A stretch of DNA of 58,508 nucleotides from Methanomassiliicoccaceae archaeon (GTDB taxonomy: Archaea > Thermoplasmatota > Thermoplasmata > Methanomassiliicoccales > Methanomethylophilaceae), in the NCBI GenBank assembly GCA_016281925.1, contig JAEEJP010000122.1:1-58508 (forward strand), read 5' to 3'. The notes under the pieces were generated by a model. It searched no databases. It was not told the DNA's origin and worked only from the letters and a program-made list of their open reading frames with translations. Each line of letters begins with the position of its first letter. Position 1 is the first letter of the stretch. Of the stretch, positions 56,918-58,508 are shown piece by piece. Position numbers and translations under genes: made by a program.

Positions 56918-58294
56918 TCAGGAATCGTGATCGCAGGGGACAAAACCGTCTTTCGAAGGGATATGCGATTGTATAAGCCATGCCATGTAAATGGGGATGT
57001 TCATCACCCCAGGCCATTCCATCAGATTTTTGGTGCTGACGATGTAACCCATGTCTATTTTATCGCCATATTTCTTGATGAAGCGGTCCAAAGACTTATG
57101 CGGCCGGATGCGGCTGGATTTGACTTCGATGGGCACGATTCTGCCGCTGTCCGCGAGGATGAAGTCCAGCTCTTGCTTGCGGTCCGATTCGTCGCTGTCG
57201 AACAGGCAGAAATCCAGATTCCTTCCCGAAGCCACGAGCGTCTGGGCCACTATGTTCTCGAACAGCATCCCCTTGTTCATGGACAGCTCCCCTTTTATGA
57301 TGGCGCCGAATATTTCGCCGCGGTCCGCGATGTTGGCTTCAAGCATCATCGTCAGGAGGAGCCCTGTATCGACGAAATACATCTTCAGGTTGGATCTGTC
57401 TTCGAACTGGCGGACCGCCGGATCGGGATTGACGCAGGAATAGCAGGGATTAACCATTCTGGATCCGCAGAGCCATGATATCCGCTTCGAATAGCGCTCT
57501 GTTTTCGTTCCTTCCCTGACCATCCCGGGGGAGAACGTTTTGCTGGTTCTGTTCAGCATAGAGGGTATGCTGCCGAACAGCTCCGCCAGAATCCTGTCGT
57601 TCTCTCTCCGGATGTCATTGCGATACAGATCCACTATGAGTTTCTTCGCTTTCTCGACTTCCTGGAAGCTGTTGGTCTCTATCAGCGCGGATACGGATTG
57701 GGGCATCCCGCCCGTTATCATGTATGTGCGGAACGTTTCCATGAGATCGGCATGGAGGGATTCGTCCATCGGTTCCCTGTTATGGAAGGCCTCTTCGATA
57801 AGGTCAAGCTGGGAATCCTTTCCGCAAGCCCGCATGAATTCTTCGAAGTCCATGGGGTTCATGGGCACGGTCATGACCTCCGAGGGCAAGATTGCTTTCG
57901 AATGCATTTTCAGCGTGATCAGCGATCCTGTCTCCAGTATCGGATATTTCCCGTATTCCATGAGGTATTTCACAAGCTGATGCGCGCGCGGGAATTCCTG
58001 CACCTCATCGAAGATTATCAGGCTTTCACGGTCGTACAGGCGGACATTATAATATCCGGAAAGGAGGCGGAACAGACGGCCGGGGTCGTCCGAGAACTTA
58101 TTGAACATATTTTTCACGGTGTCCGACGCTTCCATGAAATCGATCAGCATATATGATCTGAATTCTTTTGCAGCGAATTCTTTCGCGACGGTGCTTTTTC
58201 CGACCCTTCTCACGCCCTCGATCAGAATGGCGTATCTGCCGGAGTCCTCTTTTTTCCATCTGACCAAGGCATCGTAGATTTTTCTTTTGAACAT
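56918..58294 (-). CDS. AAA ATPase with DUF4143-type C-terminal domain
   Basis: 458 residues. Walker A GVRRVGKST, Walker B LIIFDEVQEF, sensor ILETGS (normally TGSS), then a winged-helix-like middle and a C-terminal nuclease-like fold (ELDFILADSGRIVPIEVKSS with D, E-x-K pattern). This AAA_14-DUF4143 family is common, often in many copies, in archaea and gut bacteria; function unknown. No partner gene is adjacent on the same strand. Confidence 0.85.
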   Translation of the reverse strand: MFKRKIYDALVRWKKEDSGRYAILIEGVRRVGKSTVAKEFAAKEFRSYMLIDFMEASDTVKNMFNKFSDDPGRLFRLLSGYYNVRLYDRESLIIFDEVQEFPRAHQLVKYLMEYGKYPILETGSLITLKMHSKAILPSEVMTVPMNPMDFEEFMRACGKDSQLDLIEEAFHNREPMDESLHADLMETFRTYMITGGMPQSVSALIETNSFQEVEKAKKLIVDLYRNDIRRENDRILAELFGSIPSMLNRTSKTFSPGMVREGTKTERYSKRISWLCGSRMVNPCYSCVNPDPAVRQFEDRSNLKMYFVDTGLLLTMMLEANIADRGEIFGAIIKGELSMNKGMLFENIVAQTLVASGRNLDFCLFDSDESDRKQELDFILADSGRIVPIEVKSSRIRPHKSLDRFIKKYGDKIDMGYIVSTKNLMEWPGVMNIPIYMAWLIQSHIPSKDGFVPCDHDS

Positions 58295-58352
58295 GCGTTT
58301 CGGAAGGGCGCTTATCTTCGGCGCAATCTGCTGGTTTGTTTAAAAAGACTTA

Positions 58353-58399
58353 CCTATGCAATTTATTGAAACCCATGTTTTGCCCCCTATGCAATTTAT
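58353..58399. repeat. Direct repeat upstream of the DUF4143 ATPase gene
   Basis: CCTATGCAATTTAT occurs at 58353-58366 and again at 58386-58399, 33 bp apart, in the short region between two minus-strand genes. May be paired regulatory sites for the ATPase gene. Confidence 0.5.
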
Positions 58400-58508
58400 C
58401 GGCCGAAAAATCTGATCTGATGGCAGCCCCAGAGGATGGGCCATCGGCCTTTCGTGGTGATCTCCAGCTCTATGCTGAAGAACCCGCCGCTCAGCTGGTA
58501 TGGCAGGC
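58396..58508 (-). CDS. C-terminal end of an unidentified gene (partial)
   Basis: On the minus strand the frame enters from the window edge and ends in TAA at 58396-58398. The visible end reads LPYQLSGGFFSIELEITTKG then RWPILWGCHQIRFFGR. The composition is protein-like, but no family is recognised. The rest lies outside the window. Confidence 0.55.
   Translation of the reverse strand, partial: LPYQLSGGFFSIELEITTKGRWPILWGCHQIRFFGR

Overview
The window looks like a stretch of a methanogenic archaeal chromosome, most likely order Methanomassiliicoccales (Methanomethylophilaceae-like). The evidence is an HdrD-type heterodisulfide reductase subunit with no hdrE beside it, archaeal promoters (TATA boxes about 25 nt before leaderless starts), many large BspA-like leucine-rich-repeat (LRR_5) surface proteins, dockerin-bearing ABC binding proteins, and several in-frame TAG codons, which fits a lineage that decodes UAG as pyrrolysine. 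Most genes are GC-rich. Parts of 48.8-51.4 kb are AT-richer and look foreign. I could not run searches; assignments come from motifs and family knowledge.

Layout. 0.3-4.4 kb: cobalt ECF importer cbiMNQOO, five overlapping or tightly packed genes behind a palindrome-rich promoter. 4.5-6.0 kb: ferritin-like protein, glutathione peroxidase and an OhrR/MarR regulator (peroxide and iron stress), then tRNA-Phe. 6.1-10.4 kb: a small ORF, a DUF531/SPOUT-like gene and a heterodimeric ABC exporter on the minus strand. 10.6-14.6 kb and 28.9-32.4 kb: two paralogous iron/corrinoid ABC importers, each binding protein - permease - ATPase, whose membrane-anchored binding proteins carry dockerin domains. 14.7-19.6 kb: purM, DUF169, an FtsJ/RlmE methyltransferase, and an FAH-family gene that converges with an AlbA_2/ATPase gene so that neither stops before entering the other. 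19.7-23.6 kb: sulfur amino acid cluster (Rrf2 regulator, cysK, metY, divergent metA). 23.4-28.8 kb: Lhr-type helicase, hdrD, HATPase-like protein. 32.7-41.7 kb: three BspA-like secreted proteins in a row. 41.8-46.3 kb: HTH regulator plus hydrolase, Sel1 protein, a hexapeptide acetyltransferase interrupted by an in-frame TAG, GNAT, beta-carbonic anhydrase.

46.6-56.7 kb is an integrated element of about 10.1 kb, bounded by a 16-bp direct repeat. One copy is the 3' end of a CAT-anticodon tRNA gene. The element carries a tyrosine integrase next to the tRNA, an HUH rolling-circle Rep gene, a highly structured GC-rich block closed by a perfect 16-bp inverted repeat just upstream of rep, an IS4-type insertion sequence, a winged-helix regulator and a fourth BspA-like surface protein as cargo. 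Three consecutive non-IS genes of the element (Rep, an unknown ORF, the BspA protein) show in-frame TAG codons with clear coding continuity on both sides, as does the chromosomal acetyltransferase. TAG is otherwise very rare as a terminator here. After the tRNA come a DUF4143-type ATPase and a gene fragment cut by the window edge.

The strongest leads are the cluster of in-frame amber codons, the tRNA-targeted Rep/integrase element with its structured region, and the regulatory palindromes of the cobalt and methionine loci.
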